A stretch of DNA of 41,588 bases from Nitrosomonadales bacterium (lineage in GTDB: Bacteria; Pseudomonadota; Gammaproteobacteria; Burkholderiales; Gallionellaceae). The stretch lies in assembly GCA_023259015.1 (NCBI GenBank), contig JAHFRC010000011.1, positions 1-41,588 of the forward strand, given 5' to 3'. The notes under the pieces are model-generated. The model was not told the origin of the DNA. It saw only the letters and a list, made by a program, of their open reading frames with translations, and searched no databases. Shown here in pieces: positions 26,852-35,325 of this stretch (position 1 is the first letter of the stretch; every line of letters begins with the position of its first letter). A program made the position numbers and the translations under genes.

Positions 26852-27594
26852 GTCGTTGTCTCCAAGTGCTGCGGCGCGGCATGTTCGACCAGGCCATCGT
26901 ACACGACGCGCCCATCGGACAGGCGCACCAGCCGGCGTGCGTGGGCGGCGATGTCCGACTCGTGCGTGACCAGCACGATGGTGATGCCGTCGCGCTGGTT
27001 GAGTTCGGTGAACAGCGCCATGATTTCCTCGCTGGTGTGCGTGTCGAGATTGCCGGTCGGCTCGTCGGCGAGGATCAATTTAGGGCGATTGACCAATGCG
27101 CGCGCAATGGCGACGCGCTGCTGCTGCCCGCCGGAAATCTGGTTGGGGCGCGAGTGCCGGTAACTGCCGAGGCCGACTTTTTCCAGCATCTCGTTGGCGC
27201 GCGCCGTGCGTTCGCCACGGGGGATGCCGCTGTAGATCAGGGGCAGGGCGACATTGTCTTCCAGGCTTGCCCGCGGCAGCAGGTTGAAGCCCTGAAAAAC
27301 AAAGCCGATTACCTGGTTGCGCAGGTGTGCCAATTCATCGCCGCTCTGCTTGTTTACATCGCGGCCATTGAGCAAATAGGAACCGCTGGTCGCCACATCG
27401 AGGCAGCCCAGAATGTTCATGAAGGTGGATTTGCCGGAGCCCGACGGTCCCATGATGGCAATGAATTCGCCGGGCATCACCGTAACTGCCACATCCTTGA
27501 GCACCGGCACCGGCCCGGCATCGGTCACGTACTCCTTGTATAGCCGCTCGATGCGGATGACGGGGTTTGAATCCATCTGATAAGTTTCAGGCAT
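26848..27594 (-). CDS. macB: MacB-type ABC transporter ATP-binding protein
   Basis: 248 residues. Walker A GPSGSGKST, ABC signature SGGQQQRVAIARAL, Walker B LILADEPTGNLD and the switch histidine in LVTHE are all present, so it is a complete ATPase of the MacB/LolD type. The ATG at 27594 overlaps the macA stop (TGATG), giving translational coupling; MDSNP seven codons in is an alternative start. Confidence 0.92.
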
Positions 27595-28817
27595 CAGAAC
27601 AATCTCATGCCGGGAGGCCCGCTGGAACTTTTGGCGGGCGGCTGGCTGTCTTCAATGATGACTGCGGCGCCTTCCTTGAGCTCGCCGCCCAGCACTTCGG
27701 TGAAGCGGTTGTCGGTAATGCCGAGGGTGACTTGAATTGGCTTGAGCTGGCCTTTTTCGAGCATGTATACCGTACCAGTGCGTGCGGCATCGGCAGAGCC
27801 ATTGTCCTTGCCGCGCCCTTCCTTGCGGGCTTGCCCATCCTTGTTGCCTTCTTGGGGCTTGCCGCCGCCGCGCGGCTTGCCTGCGCCGGGTTTCGCCTCG
27901 CTGGAGCGGAAGCGCAGGGCTGCATTGGGAACCAGCAATGCATCCTTGCGTTGTGCGACGATGATGCTCACATAAGCCGTCATGCCCGGCATGAGAGCCT
28001 GATCAGAATTATCCACGGCAATGACTACGTCGTAAGTCACCACATTCTGCTGTGTGGTGGGATTAAGCCGCACCTGGCGCACCACTCCCTTGAAATTGCG
28101 CTCCGGATAGGCATCCACACGAAAAGTGGCTGCTTGGCCTTCATGGATATTGCCGATATCCGCCTCAGCATAATTCGAGTCAATCTGCATCTTGCTCAAG
28201 TCCTGCGCAATTGAAAACATGGTCGGCGTCTGGAAGCTGGCCGCCACGGTTTGGCCAACATCCACCGCGCGCGACACCACCACTCCCGATACCGGCGAAC
28301 GGATTATGGTGTAAGCCAGGTTGGTGCGGTCGCGTTCTGCTTGCGCTTCAGCCACGGCAAGCTGCGCCTGCGCCGATTTGAGCGCCTGCACCGCCTGATC
28401 CAGCTCCTGGCGCGATACGTATTCCTGTGCGTAGAGCGTGCTCATCCGCGTCTCGTTTGCAAGCGCCAGCTCCAGTGCGGCTTTTGCATTGGATACATTT
28501 GCCGTGCTTTGTTGCAACTGTGCATGGAGCAAAGCGGGATCAAGCTCCAGCAATACCTGTCCGGCCTGCACGTGGTCGTTAAAATCGGCGTACAGTTTTT
28601 TCACGATGCCCGAGACCTGGCTGCCTACGTTCACCAGCTTCACCGGGTTCAGCGTGCCATTCGCCGAAACGATCTGGGTAATGGGGCCACGCTCCAAAGG
28701 GGCAGTTACGTAACGATTTTCCGGCGGGATTTTCTGCGGCATCAGCCACCAGGCAGTTGCCCCGGCTGCGCTTAATACCAGCAACACCAACAAGCTTCTT
28801 TTGACGAGTTTATTCAT
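27594..28817 (-). CDS. macA: MacA-type periplasmic adaptor (HlyD/membrane-fusion family)
   Basis: 407 residues from MNKLVKRSLLVLLVLSAAG, a membrane anchor/signal; ATG at 28817 with GAGG 8 bases upstream. A coiled-coil hairpin (about 85-155, QSTANVSNAKAALELALANETRMSTLYAQEYVSRQELDQA) is flanked by lipoyl-like halves (GSQVSGIVKKLYADFNDHVQAGQVL; YTIIRSPVSGVVVSRAVDVGQTV). Beta-barrel and membrane-proximal domains follow. Unusually, a Lys/Gly-rich loop (about residues 310-345, KPRGGGKPQEGNK) interrupts the membrane-proximal region. It links MacB to the TolC-like channel. The gene overlaps the tolC stop by 8 bases. Confidence 0.9.
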   Translation of the reverse strand: MNKLVKRSLLVLLVLSAAGATAWWLMPQKIPPENRYVTAPLERGPITQIVSANGTLNPVKLVNVGSQVSGIVKKLYADFNDHVQAGQVLLELDPALLHAQLQQSTANVSNAKAALELALANETRMSTLYAQEYVSRQELDQAVQALKSAQAQLAVAEAQAERDRTNLAYTIIRSPVSGVVVSRAVDVGQTVAASFQTPTMFSIAQDLSKMQIDSNYAEADIGNIHEGQAATFRVDAYPERNFKGVVRQVRLNPTTQQNVVTYDVVIAVDNSDQALMPGMTAYVSIIVAQRKDALLVPNAALRFRSSEAKPGAGKPRGGGKPQEGNKDGQARKEGRGKDNGSADAARTGTVYMLEKGQLKPIQVTLGITDNRFTEVLGGELKEGAAVIIEDSQPPAKSSSGPPGMRLF

Positions 28818-30228
28818 GAAGTGCCTCATTTTTTGTGCCAAGCATAGTCAAGTCAAGTTGCCCAATGGCTTGTGCAAGGGCAAATTTGCTGGCCTGAAAG
28901 TTATACAACGCGGAGACACGCTGCTGGTGCGCGCTGGCCAGTGTGCTTTGCGCGGTCAGCGTATCCAGGATGCTGCCCACACCCGCCTTATAGCGCCCCA
29001 GCGCCATTTTTTCCGACTGATCCGCGGAGGCCACCAGGTCATCTGCGGCGCGCAACGCCTGGCTGTTGGTCAGCAGCGCCTGATAGGCCTGCCATACTTC
29101 CAGCGCAACCTGGTTTGCCAGCCGGTCGCGCTCCGCCACCTTGCCCTCCAGTTGCGCCTGCGCGGCACGGTTGCGGTAAGTATCTTTAAAACCGCTGAAC
29201 CACGGCACATCAATCCGGATGCCGATGCTGTTGTCGTAGCGTGTGCTGCTTATAGCGTTTGTGGTTGTTTCTGCGCGCGCGAGCGAACTGCTCAAATTGA
29301 CGCTTGGCAGGCCCGCCGCCTTGGCGGCGGCAAGCTGCGCCTCGGACGCCTTGATCTGCGCCTCGGCCGCAAGCAGGTCGGGGCGGCTCTGGCGCGCCTT
29401 TTCGATCAGCTTGCCGATACCCTGCTCAGCAACTTCATCCGGTTTGGATTCCGGCTCCGAAGCCAGCTCAAAAGGCTGGCTCGCGTCAAACCCCATGATA
29501 TTGGCCAGCGTGCCTTGCGCATTGGCGGCGTCTCCTTCGGCGCGGATCCGGTTCAGCACGGTTTGCGACAGCGCGGTTTGCGCCTGCAAGCGGTCAGCCT
29601 GTGTCGCGGTTCCTGCCTTGTAACGAACCTGTGCGGCATCCAGGCTCTTGCTGGCCGCCGCCTCGGCGATTTTGTAGGATTCCACGCTGGCGCGCGCGGA
29701 CAAGAGTGTGTAATAAGACTGCACCGCGCTCAAGAAAACACCCTGCAGTATTTCATCGCGCGTGGCATTGGCCGCAACCAGCAACTGCTTGGAATTTTCC
29801 ACATCCGCTTCGCGCCCGCCGAAATCATACAGCAGGTAATTGATGGTTACGCTGATGCCTTTTGTATCCTGGGTGGTCGTCGCCCCCGCAATGGTGCGGC
29901 TGCTGGAAATGGAAATCGGCCCGGCCAGGGTGGGCAGGTAAGACGAAATGCTGGAACCTAACTGTGCGGCCTGGGCGCGCGAATTCGCCCATACCGAACG
30001 GGTTTGCGGGTTGTTGCACAACGCCAGGTCGACAACATCTGCCAATGACAGTTGCTTTTGTATCTTTTCTTTCCGGCACATTGCGGCATCGCTGGTGCCG
30101 GCAAATGGCCCGGAGGCTACATATTGCTTGGTGGCAAACAAATCTAAACTGCCCAGCGCACTGGACGGCCAGCCAAGCAATACGCATTCGAGCAGCGCTA
30201 CGGCCAAGCCTGTGTGATATCGCCACAT
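28810..30228 (-). CDS. TolC-family outer-membrane efflux channel
   Basis: 472 residues from MWRYHTGLAVALLECVLLGW, a signal-like start; an ATG at 30300 in the same frame is possible and the ribosome sites do not decide. Two outer-membrane-efflux repeats are visible (LSLADVVDLALCNNPQTRSVWANSRAQAAQLGSSISSYLPTLAG and ARQSRPDLLAAEAQIKASEAQLAAAKAAGLPSVNLSSSLA), with long helices. The gene heads the efflux operon, followed by macA and both macB subunits, a complete three-part export system. Confidence 0.88.
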   Translation of the reverse strand: MWRYHTGLAVALLECVLLGWPSSALGSLDLFATKQYVASGPFAGTSDAAMCRKEKIQKQLSLADVVDLALCNNPQTRSVWANSRAQAAQLGSSISSYLPTLAGPISISSSRTIAGATTTQDTKGISVTINYLLYDFGGREADVENSKQLLVAANATRDEILQGVFLSAVQSYYTLLSARASVESYKIAEAAASKSLDAAQVRYKAGTATQADRLQAQTALSQTVLNRIRAEGDAANAQGTLANIMGFDASQPFELASEPESKPDEVAEQGIGKLIEKARQSRPDLLAAEAQIKASEAQLAAAKAAGLPSVNLSSSLARAETTTNAISSTRYDNSIGIRIDVPWFSGFKDTYRNRAAQAQLEGKVAERDRLANQVALEVWQAYQALLTNSQALRAADDLVASADQSEKMALGRYKAGVGSILDTLTAQSTLASAHQQRVSALYNFQASKFALAQAIGQLDLTMLGTKNEALHE

Positions 30229-30840
30229 GGAGTCGATGTAATTTTTCTTAAGCCAAAAGTGCAGTGTAACAAAATTGCCGGGGAGCTTCCTGAACGCCAT
30301 GACCTAAAAGGCTTCCGGCAGTTCCTGAACAGCGCTAATCAACTTCACGAGCAACAGCATCTGATGTCATGACGCCACGAGGGTTGCATGCATGAGGCGT
30401 TTAACCGGGCATGGCGAACCTTGAGTTGGAATCCACCAGATGAATCGCACTTGTTCCAGTTCCTCTTGAAGGCGTTCCACGCTTGCATGAAACGTAACAT
30501 GGAATGTGGGCGCCTACCCGGAATCATACAATAACTTTTTGGTAATTCTTGTATCAAATCGCTTACAAAAACAGTTTGTTTTGTACAGAGCGGACATATT
30601 GCAGTTACTTTGCTGGATTAAGTTGCCGGTTGCGTTACTCCCTGAAACCATCTGTCAAAAAGAGAAGTTCATCACAGGGCTTCAAAGTTAAGAGTAAGCG
30701 GTTTTTTCAGGCAGCCCGCCATGTTGCGGGTGGATGTTTTTTCCGCAAGGGTTAGGGGGTATGCATTATCAAGCTGAGGCAGGCTGAGCATCGGCCGTAA
30801 TGGCGATCATGAATGTCAACTGACAGGGAGCTGATGCGTT
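30229..30840. other. Intergenic region, 612 bp, no supported gene
   Basis: Contains the presumed promoter of the tolC-macAB operon. An AT-richer patch lies near 30530-30680. Short open frames occur on both strands without ribosome sites or recognisable products. No sigma-factor gene is seen ahead of the DUF3619-like gene. Confidence 0.4.
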
Positions 30841-31188
30841 ATGGAAAAAGAGTGGGATCCGGAGCCTGTCAGGCAACTGCTCGACCGTTCGCTGGCGCAG
30901 CTTGATCAACCTGCGCTCGCCCGTTTGCGCGCAGCGCGTTTTCAGGCACTGAACCGCTATGAAACTCATAACGCAACCATGCCGTTAGTTGCATGGAATG
31001 GAGAGCATGCAATCTGGTATGCTTCGGCACAGCGGCACAGTATCCACTATTGGATTGGCGCCATACTCCTTGCAGCCAGCCTCTTTAGCAGCATCGTTTA
31101 TTGGCAAAATGCAATGGACAATGACGCCAGCGACGTGGATATTGGGATTCTGACGGATGATTTGCCCATTCAGTATTACACGGATTAG
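30841..31188 (+). CDS. DUF3619-like small membrane protein
   Basis: 115 residues, MEKEWDPEPVRQLLDRSLAQLDQPALARLRAARFQAL, then one hydrophobic segment (about 68-87, WIGAILLAASLFSSIVYWQN) and an acidic tail (DNDASDVDIGILTDDLPIQYYTD). The layout (helical basic N-terminus with LDRSLAQLD, single helix, acidic C-terminus with L..DLP) fits DUF3619. Such genes in betaproteobacteria usually follow an ECF sigma-factor gene and may act as its anti-sigma partner; none is found here. The ATG at 30841 has GGGAG 10 bases upstream. Confidence 0.65.
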   Translation: MEKEWDPEPVRQLLDRSLAQLDQPALARLRAARFQALNRYETHNATMPLVAWNGEHAIWYASAQRHSIHYWIGAILLAASLFSSIVYWQNAMDNDASDVDIGILTDDLPIQYYTD

Positions 31189-31319
31189 CCTGCCGTTATA
31201 TATTGACCGTATGTTATGCAGATCAACTCGCGAAACAGGTAATATATTTGCAGGTCAAATGGATCGCCCGCTTTGGGGAGGCTTGGAAAGCCCGCCCCCA
31301 TTTACAAACAGGAGGCATG

Positions 31320-31802
31320 ATGAAACAAATTATCTCGGGAGTAATGCTTGGTGTCTTGTTAGTGACTTCATTATCTGTTTGCGCAGAGCAGGGAGATAGG
31401 GAAAGGCATGGAGAAAGACGTGGGGCAACACATTGGGAAGGGCGTGAAATCCACAGGTTTGCTGAGCGTGACATGTACATATGGCGAAGAGGCCAATGGA
31501 TTCATGGCCGCCATGAAGGACGGCGCGGGTGGTGGTGGGTTGCTGCCGGAATATGGTATTTCTACCCCGTTCCGGTTTATCCATACCCGGATCCTTATAC
31601 GCCTCCAGTCACGATAATAAATCAGCAGCCTCCAGTGGTGGTAGCTCCGCAAGCGTCTTCTCCAGCTCAGCCGCAGTCTCCGCCACCAGCACAGTCCTGG
31701 TATTACTGCGATTCGGCAAAAGGTTATTATCCCTACGTGCCAAGTTGCCCGGAAGCATGGCGTCCGGTTCCGGCCCAGCCTCCTCAAGCTGCGCCGCGCT
31801 AG
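31320..31802 (+). CDS. Exported Pro/Tyr/Trp-rich protein, paralogue 1
   Basis: 160 residues from MKQIISGVMLGVLLVTSLSVCA, a signal peptide; GGAGG stands just upstream, and the ATG three bases earlier is also possible. The mature part is basic and His/Arg/Trp-rich (WRRGQWIHGRHEGRRGWWWV), then Pro/Tyr-rich (YPVPVYPYPDPYTPPVTIIN), ending in the conserved WYYCDSAKGYYPYVPSCPEAWRPVP, a motif seen in many small exported proteobacterial proteins. Two cysteines in that motif could form a disulfide. Function unknown; envelope location likely. Confidence 0.75.
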   Translation: MKQIISGVMLGVLLVTSLSVCAEQGDRERHGERRGATHWEGREIHRFAERDMYIWRRGQWIHGRHEGRRGWWWVAAGIWYFYPVPVYPYPDPYTPPVTIINQQPPVVVAPQASSPAQPQSPPPAQSWYYCDSAKGYYPYVPSCPEAWRPVPAQPPQAAPR

Positions 31803-31867
31803 GGGTGTTGCACCTGTTTGTGCGCATAACGCAAGTTATTTGTCCCGGCCAACCAAAGGAAGACGTG

Positions 31868-32239
31868 ATGAAACGAATTATTTACGGAATAACGTTTGGC
31901 GTCTTGTCGGTAATTTCATTGCCTGCTCTTGCCGAGCACAGGGAAGGAGGGCATTGGTCTTATGGACATCATGAAGGGTCGCTCGGATGGTGGTGGGTTG
32001 TTCCCGCCGCCATATTGTATTCCAACGCTGTCCATTATCCCTATCCTGATCCTTATACGCCCCCGGTCACAGTAATAAACCAGCAGCCTCCTGTGATAGT
32101 GGCGCCACAAACAAATACACCGCCTGCCCAATTCTGGTATTACTGTGATTCGGCGAAAGGTTATTATCCCTACGTGCCAAGTTGCCCGGAGGCGTGGCGG
32201 CCAGTTCCGGTTCAGCCTCCCCAGGCGATGCCGCACTAG
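31868..32239 (+). CDS. Exported Pro/Tyr/Trp-rich protein, paralogue 2
   Basis: 123 residues from MKRIIYGITFGVLSVISLPALA, with GGAAGA ahead of the ATG at 31868; an open frame continues upstream to 31529 but is not coding there. The mature protein keeps GHHEGSLGWWWV, YPYPDPYTPPVTVINQQPPV and the terminal WYYCDSAKGYYPYVPSCPEAWRPVPVQPP almost identical to the preceding gene, but lacks its Arg-rich insert. A tandem duplication; 65 bp separate the two. Confidence 0.75.
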   Translation: MKRIIYGITFGVLSVISLPALAEHREGGHWSYGHHEGSLGWWWVVPAAILYSNAVHYPYPDPYTPPVTVINQQPPVIVAPQTNTPPAQFWYYCDSAKGYYPYVPSCPEAWRPVPVQPPQAMPH

Positions 32240-32333
32240 GATTGTCATGCATAACATGTGTCGATGAGAAAATGCGTGTGATGTGCAATTGCTTCGTATA
32301 AATATGCTTACCAACCGAGTGGAGGTATTAGTC

Positions 32334-32921
32334 ATGCGTTATTCAATTTTTGCGGTAACTTTCATTGGTGTTCCTTGCATTGGTGTTCTGGCGGGGTGCG
32401 TCGCCACCATGCCCAACGGCCCCAGCGTTGCGGTGATGCCTGCCGTGGGCAAGCCATTCGAGCTGTTTGTCGCCGAAGACCGGCAGTGCCGGCAATTTGC
32501 GCAACAGTCTATCGGGATGTCGGCCAATCAGGCTGCAACGGAAAGCGAAATGAAAAATATTGCAGCCGGCACCGCGATTGGAGCGGTTGCCGGAGCCGCC
32601 GCAGGCGGGCATGAAGGCGCTGGGGCGGGTGCTGCCATGGGTCTGTTAACCGGAGCAGCAATTGGCTCGGGCGAGGCGCAATATAGTGGGCATGAGGCCC
32701 AGCGCCGGTATGACATTTCATATGAACAATGCATGTATGCCAAGGGAAACCAGCTTCCCCAAGCGCCTCAATATCAGCCCCGAATAATTTACTCTCAACC
32801 GCCTGCATCACCGTACTATCCACCCCCGCCCCCGCCTGCACCGGCAGCCTCTTATCCTTCAGCGCCGCCGCCAGCGCCATCGTACTACCCGCCCCCGCCG
32901 CCGCCACCTTCGGGGCAATAA
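32334..32921 (+). CDS. Glycine-zipper lipoprotein with proline-rich tail
   Basis: 195 residues from MRYSIFAVTFIGVPCIGVLAGC, a lipoprotein signal with lipobox LAGC; GGAGG lies upstream of the ATG at 32334. Residues about 80-120 form a Gly/Ala zipper (AAGTAIGAVAGAAAGGHEGAGAGAAMGLLTGAAIG) of the YMGG/glycine-zipper type. The C-terminus is a Pro/Tyr tract (SPYYPPPPPPAPAASYPSAPP). It is probably anchored in the outer membrane. It converges with the kinase fragment, 6 bp apart. Confidence 0.75.
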   Translation: MRYSIFAVTFIGVPCIGVLAGCVATMPNGPSVAVMPAVGKPFELFVAEDRQCRQFAQQSIGMSANQAATESEMKNIAAGTAIGAVAGAAAGGHEGAGAGAAMGLLTGAAIGSGEAQYSGHEAQRRYDISYEQCMYAKGNQLPQAPQYQPRIIYSQPPASPYYPPPPPPAPAASYPSAPPPAPSYYPPPPPPPSGQ

Positions 32922-32927
32922 TGGCGC

Positions 32928-33496
32928 TCAATACTGTTTCGGCAAAACCAGGGTAGCAACCAGTCCGCCTTCCGGCGCGTTTTTCAGGGTGATGTCCCCG
33001 CCTTGTTTCCTGGCCATATCCCTGGCGATGGAAAGGCCGAGGCCGATTCCGCCGGTATGCCGGCTGCGGGAAGCTTCGAGACGGTAGAATGGAGTGAAAA
33101 CCGCTTCCAGTTTGTCTTCCGGAATTCCCGGCCCCGCATCGCGGATGCTGATGACAACTTCGTCATCGGTTTCACCTATAACAATGTCGGCCTTTTCCCC
33201 ATAGCGCAATGCGTTCTCGATCAAGTTGTTCAGGCAACGGCGTATGGCAAGCGGTTGCAGCCTCATGGGGTGCGCATTGCCGGAAACTTTAATTACATCG
33301 CCGCACTCCTTGGCATCTTCGGCAAAGGAATGCACGAGTGCGCCAATATCAAGCAGGCAGGTTGCTTCTGGATGTTCATCTCCGCGCAGGTAATTGAGGG
33401 CTGTGTCAATAATGCTGGCCATCTCATTGACGTCATTCTGGACATCAGACCGCAACTCCTGCTGGCCGATTTTCTCGGCACGCAGCTTGAGGCGGG
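32928..33496 (-). pseudogene. 5'-truncated sensor histidine kinase
   Basis: The visible C-terminal part has the end of HisKA (TRLKLRAEKIGQQELRSDVQNDVNEM), and HATPase motifs LNNLIENALRYGEKADI, IRDAGPGIPEDKLEAVFTPFYRLEASRS and GIGLGLSIARDMARKQGG. The sensor, membrane segments and the phospho-acceptor His region (normally H-E-L-R-T-P-L just before TRLKLR) are absent. An open frame continues to 33614 but there it is antisense to the RND fragment, so it is not kinase sequence. It cannot autophosphorylate and is best regarded as a remnant. Confidence 0.8.
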
Positions 33497-34521
33497 TACG
33501 CGCGGAAGAAATTTTCCGCGATGTCACCAGCGATTCGCAACTGAAGGGATTGCAGGCGCGCCTCAACATCAACCGCGACAAGGCCAACCTGCTGGGCGTG
33601 CAGATCGCCGACATCCGTAGCGCGCTCTACAGCGCATTCGGCGAGCGCCAGGTTTCGACGATCTATACCTCGAGCGACAGCTACCAGGTCATCCTGCAGG
33701 CCGCCGTTGAGGACCAAACAGACGAGAGCGCGTTCGGCAAGATTTACGTGCGCGCCAAGGGCGGCACGCTGGTTCCGCTATCCAGCATCGCGACCGTCGA
33801 GCGCGAAGTGGGGCCGCTCGCGATCAACCATGCCGGACAGCTTGCGGCAGTGACGGTTTCCTTTAACCTCGCGCCCGGCGCGGCGCTGGGCGATGCGTCC
33901 AGACGCATCGAACAATTCAGGCGCGAACTCAACCTGCCGGTGAGCATACTCACCGGCTATGCCGGCGACGCCGCCGCTTTCCAGTCATCTCAGACGAGCC
34001 AGCTGGTGCTGGTCGCCATTGCGCTGCTGGTGATCTATGTGCTGCTCGGCGTGCTGTATGAGAGTTACATCCACCCGCTCACGATCCTTGCGGGGTTGCC
34101 TTCGGCTGCGGTCGGCGCGCTGGCGATGCTGTGGCTGTTCAACATGGATCTTTCGATCATCGCCATGATTGGCATCCTGATGCTGATCGGCATCGTCAAG
34201 AAAAACGCCATCATGATGATTGACTTCGCGCTTAATGCGCAGCGCAACGGCGGCATGGCCCCGCGCGAGGCGATCCGCACCGCCTGCCTGCTGCGTTTTC
34301 GCCCGATCATGATGACCACCTCGGCGGCGCTGATGGGCGCGCTGCCTATTGCCATCGGGTTTGGCGCGGGCGCCGAATTGCGCCAGCCGCTGGGTCTTGC
34401 CGTGGTGGGGGGATTGTTGTTCTCGCAGGCGATCACACTGCTCATCACGCCGGTGATCTACCTCTATCTCGACCGTTTCTCGGGCAGCGGGCCGCTCAAG
34501 CTGGCGGATGATAAAACGTAA
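33497..34521 (+). pseudogene. 5'-truncated RND efflux pump (HAE1/AcrB family)
   Basis: Coding identity starts near 33505 (EIFRDVTSDSQLKGLQARLNINRDKANLLGVQ) and runs to the C-terminal TLLITPVIYLYLDRFSG. It covers the second periplasmic half and transmembrane segments about 8-12 of an AcrB/MdtBC-like pump (SIATVEREVGPLAINHAGQLAAVTVSFNLAPGAALG; LVIYVLLGVLYESYIHPLTILAGLPSA; GILMLIGIVKKNAIMMIDFAL; FRPIMMTTSAALMGALPIA). Around 700 N-terminal residues are missing, so no functional pump. The ATG at 33394 lies in the kinase remnant and is not the real start. Confidence 0.85.
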
Positions 34522-34611
34522 CCTGATTGCGGAAATTTACTGCGGTGCCATAACCTTCCGGCAAGGTGTGATAGCATCATGATCCATTACTTATTCCAGA
34601 GATGCCAGTAA

Positions 34612-35283
34612 ATGCAGCTTGTCCAGAGTGCAACATCATCCCGCCCGGATGCACGCCGTTTTTGCGTCATGACTGTAGGGCGCAGCGGCTCCACAGCACT
34701 GATGAATTACCTGGGAAAGTTTACCGACATCGCCTTGCCGTGCAAGGACGTTGACTGCGTGGACAATGAACTGCTGCACCCCAGGATGGCGGCGCAATAC
34801 GCCGATACGTACGCAAGGCTATGCAGCTTTCCGGTGCGTACACGGGATGAGTTGATTGAATGTTTTTACCGCCATCACGCCGCTTCGGCTTATGCCGGCT
34901 TCAAATCAATGCCCAACCGCCACCCGGATTTCGAGGTTTTTTGTTTGCGGCCGGATATCCGGTTCATGGCGTCGATCTGGCGGGCCTCAGCAGGCGCGGT
35001 GGGTGTTCGATCCGGAACGCGACAGCCAGCGTGCGCTCGGTAACCTGGAGTATGTGCTGCGCTGCAATGCGGCATTGAAGCGCATTCCCCATGCTGTTGC
35101 GCTCACCTATGAGGCGCTGTGCGATCCTGCTTTAAACGATGAAGCGTTAGTTTTTTTGCGCGGCAAGTCCGTATTGATGATCCACGGTCTCCTACACATG
35201 GCAGCAGTTATGTCGAGAATTGGGATGAGTTCGACAGTTTCATCAAGGAAAGACTTGCGCGGACTCCGCATGAATTTTTGTAA
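34612..35283 (+). pseudogene. Sulfotransferase, frame-disrupted
   Basis: A 223-codon PAPS-dependent sulfotransferase-like gene starting MQLVQSATSSRPDARRF, with the 5'-phosphosulfate loop TVGRSGSTALMNYLGKF. Frame 1 is coding to about 34985 (DIRFMASIWR), then coding switches by one base (WVFDPERDSQRALGNLEYVLRCNAALKRIPHAVALTYEALCDP) until about 35160-35190, then returns to frame 1 (HGSSYVENWDEFDSFIKERLARTPHEFL, stop at 35281). Two compensating indels therefore disrupt the middle; without correction frame 1 stops at 35041-35043. It may be a genuine pseudogene or reflect sequence errors. Confidence 0.7.
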
Positions 35284-35325
35284 GTTCGTTTTTTCCGGAT
35301 GCCACTTCAATAGCAAACCTGACAA

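Noticed and set aside
30345-30557. Short minus-strand open frame between tolC and the DUF3619-like gene
   Set aside because: No ribosome site or family; the Cys/Arg-rich product has no protein-like pattern.
33394-33496. N-terminal extension of the RND fragment from the ATG at 33394
   Set aside because: This part is antisense to conserved kinase sequence and has no RND similarity; it is an accident of the deletion junction.
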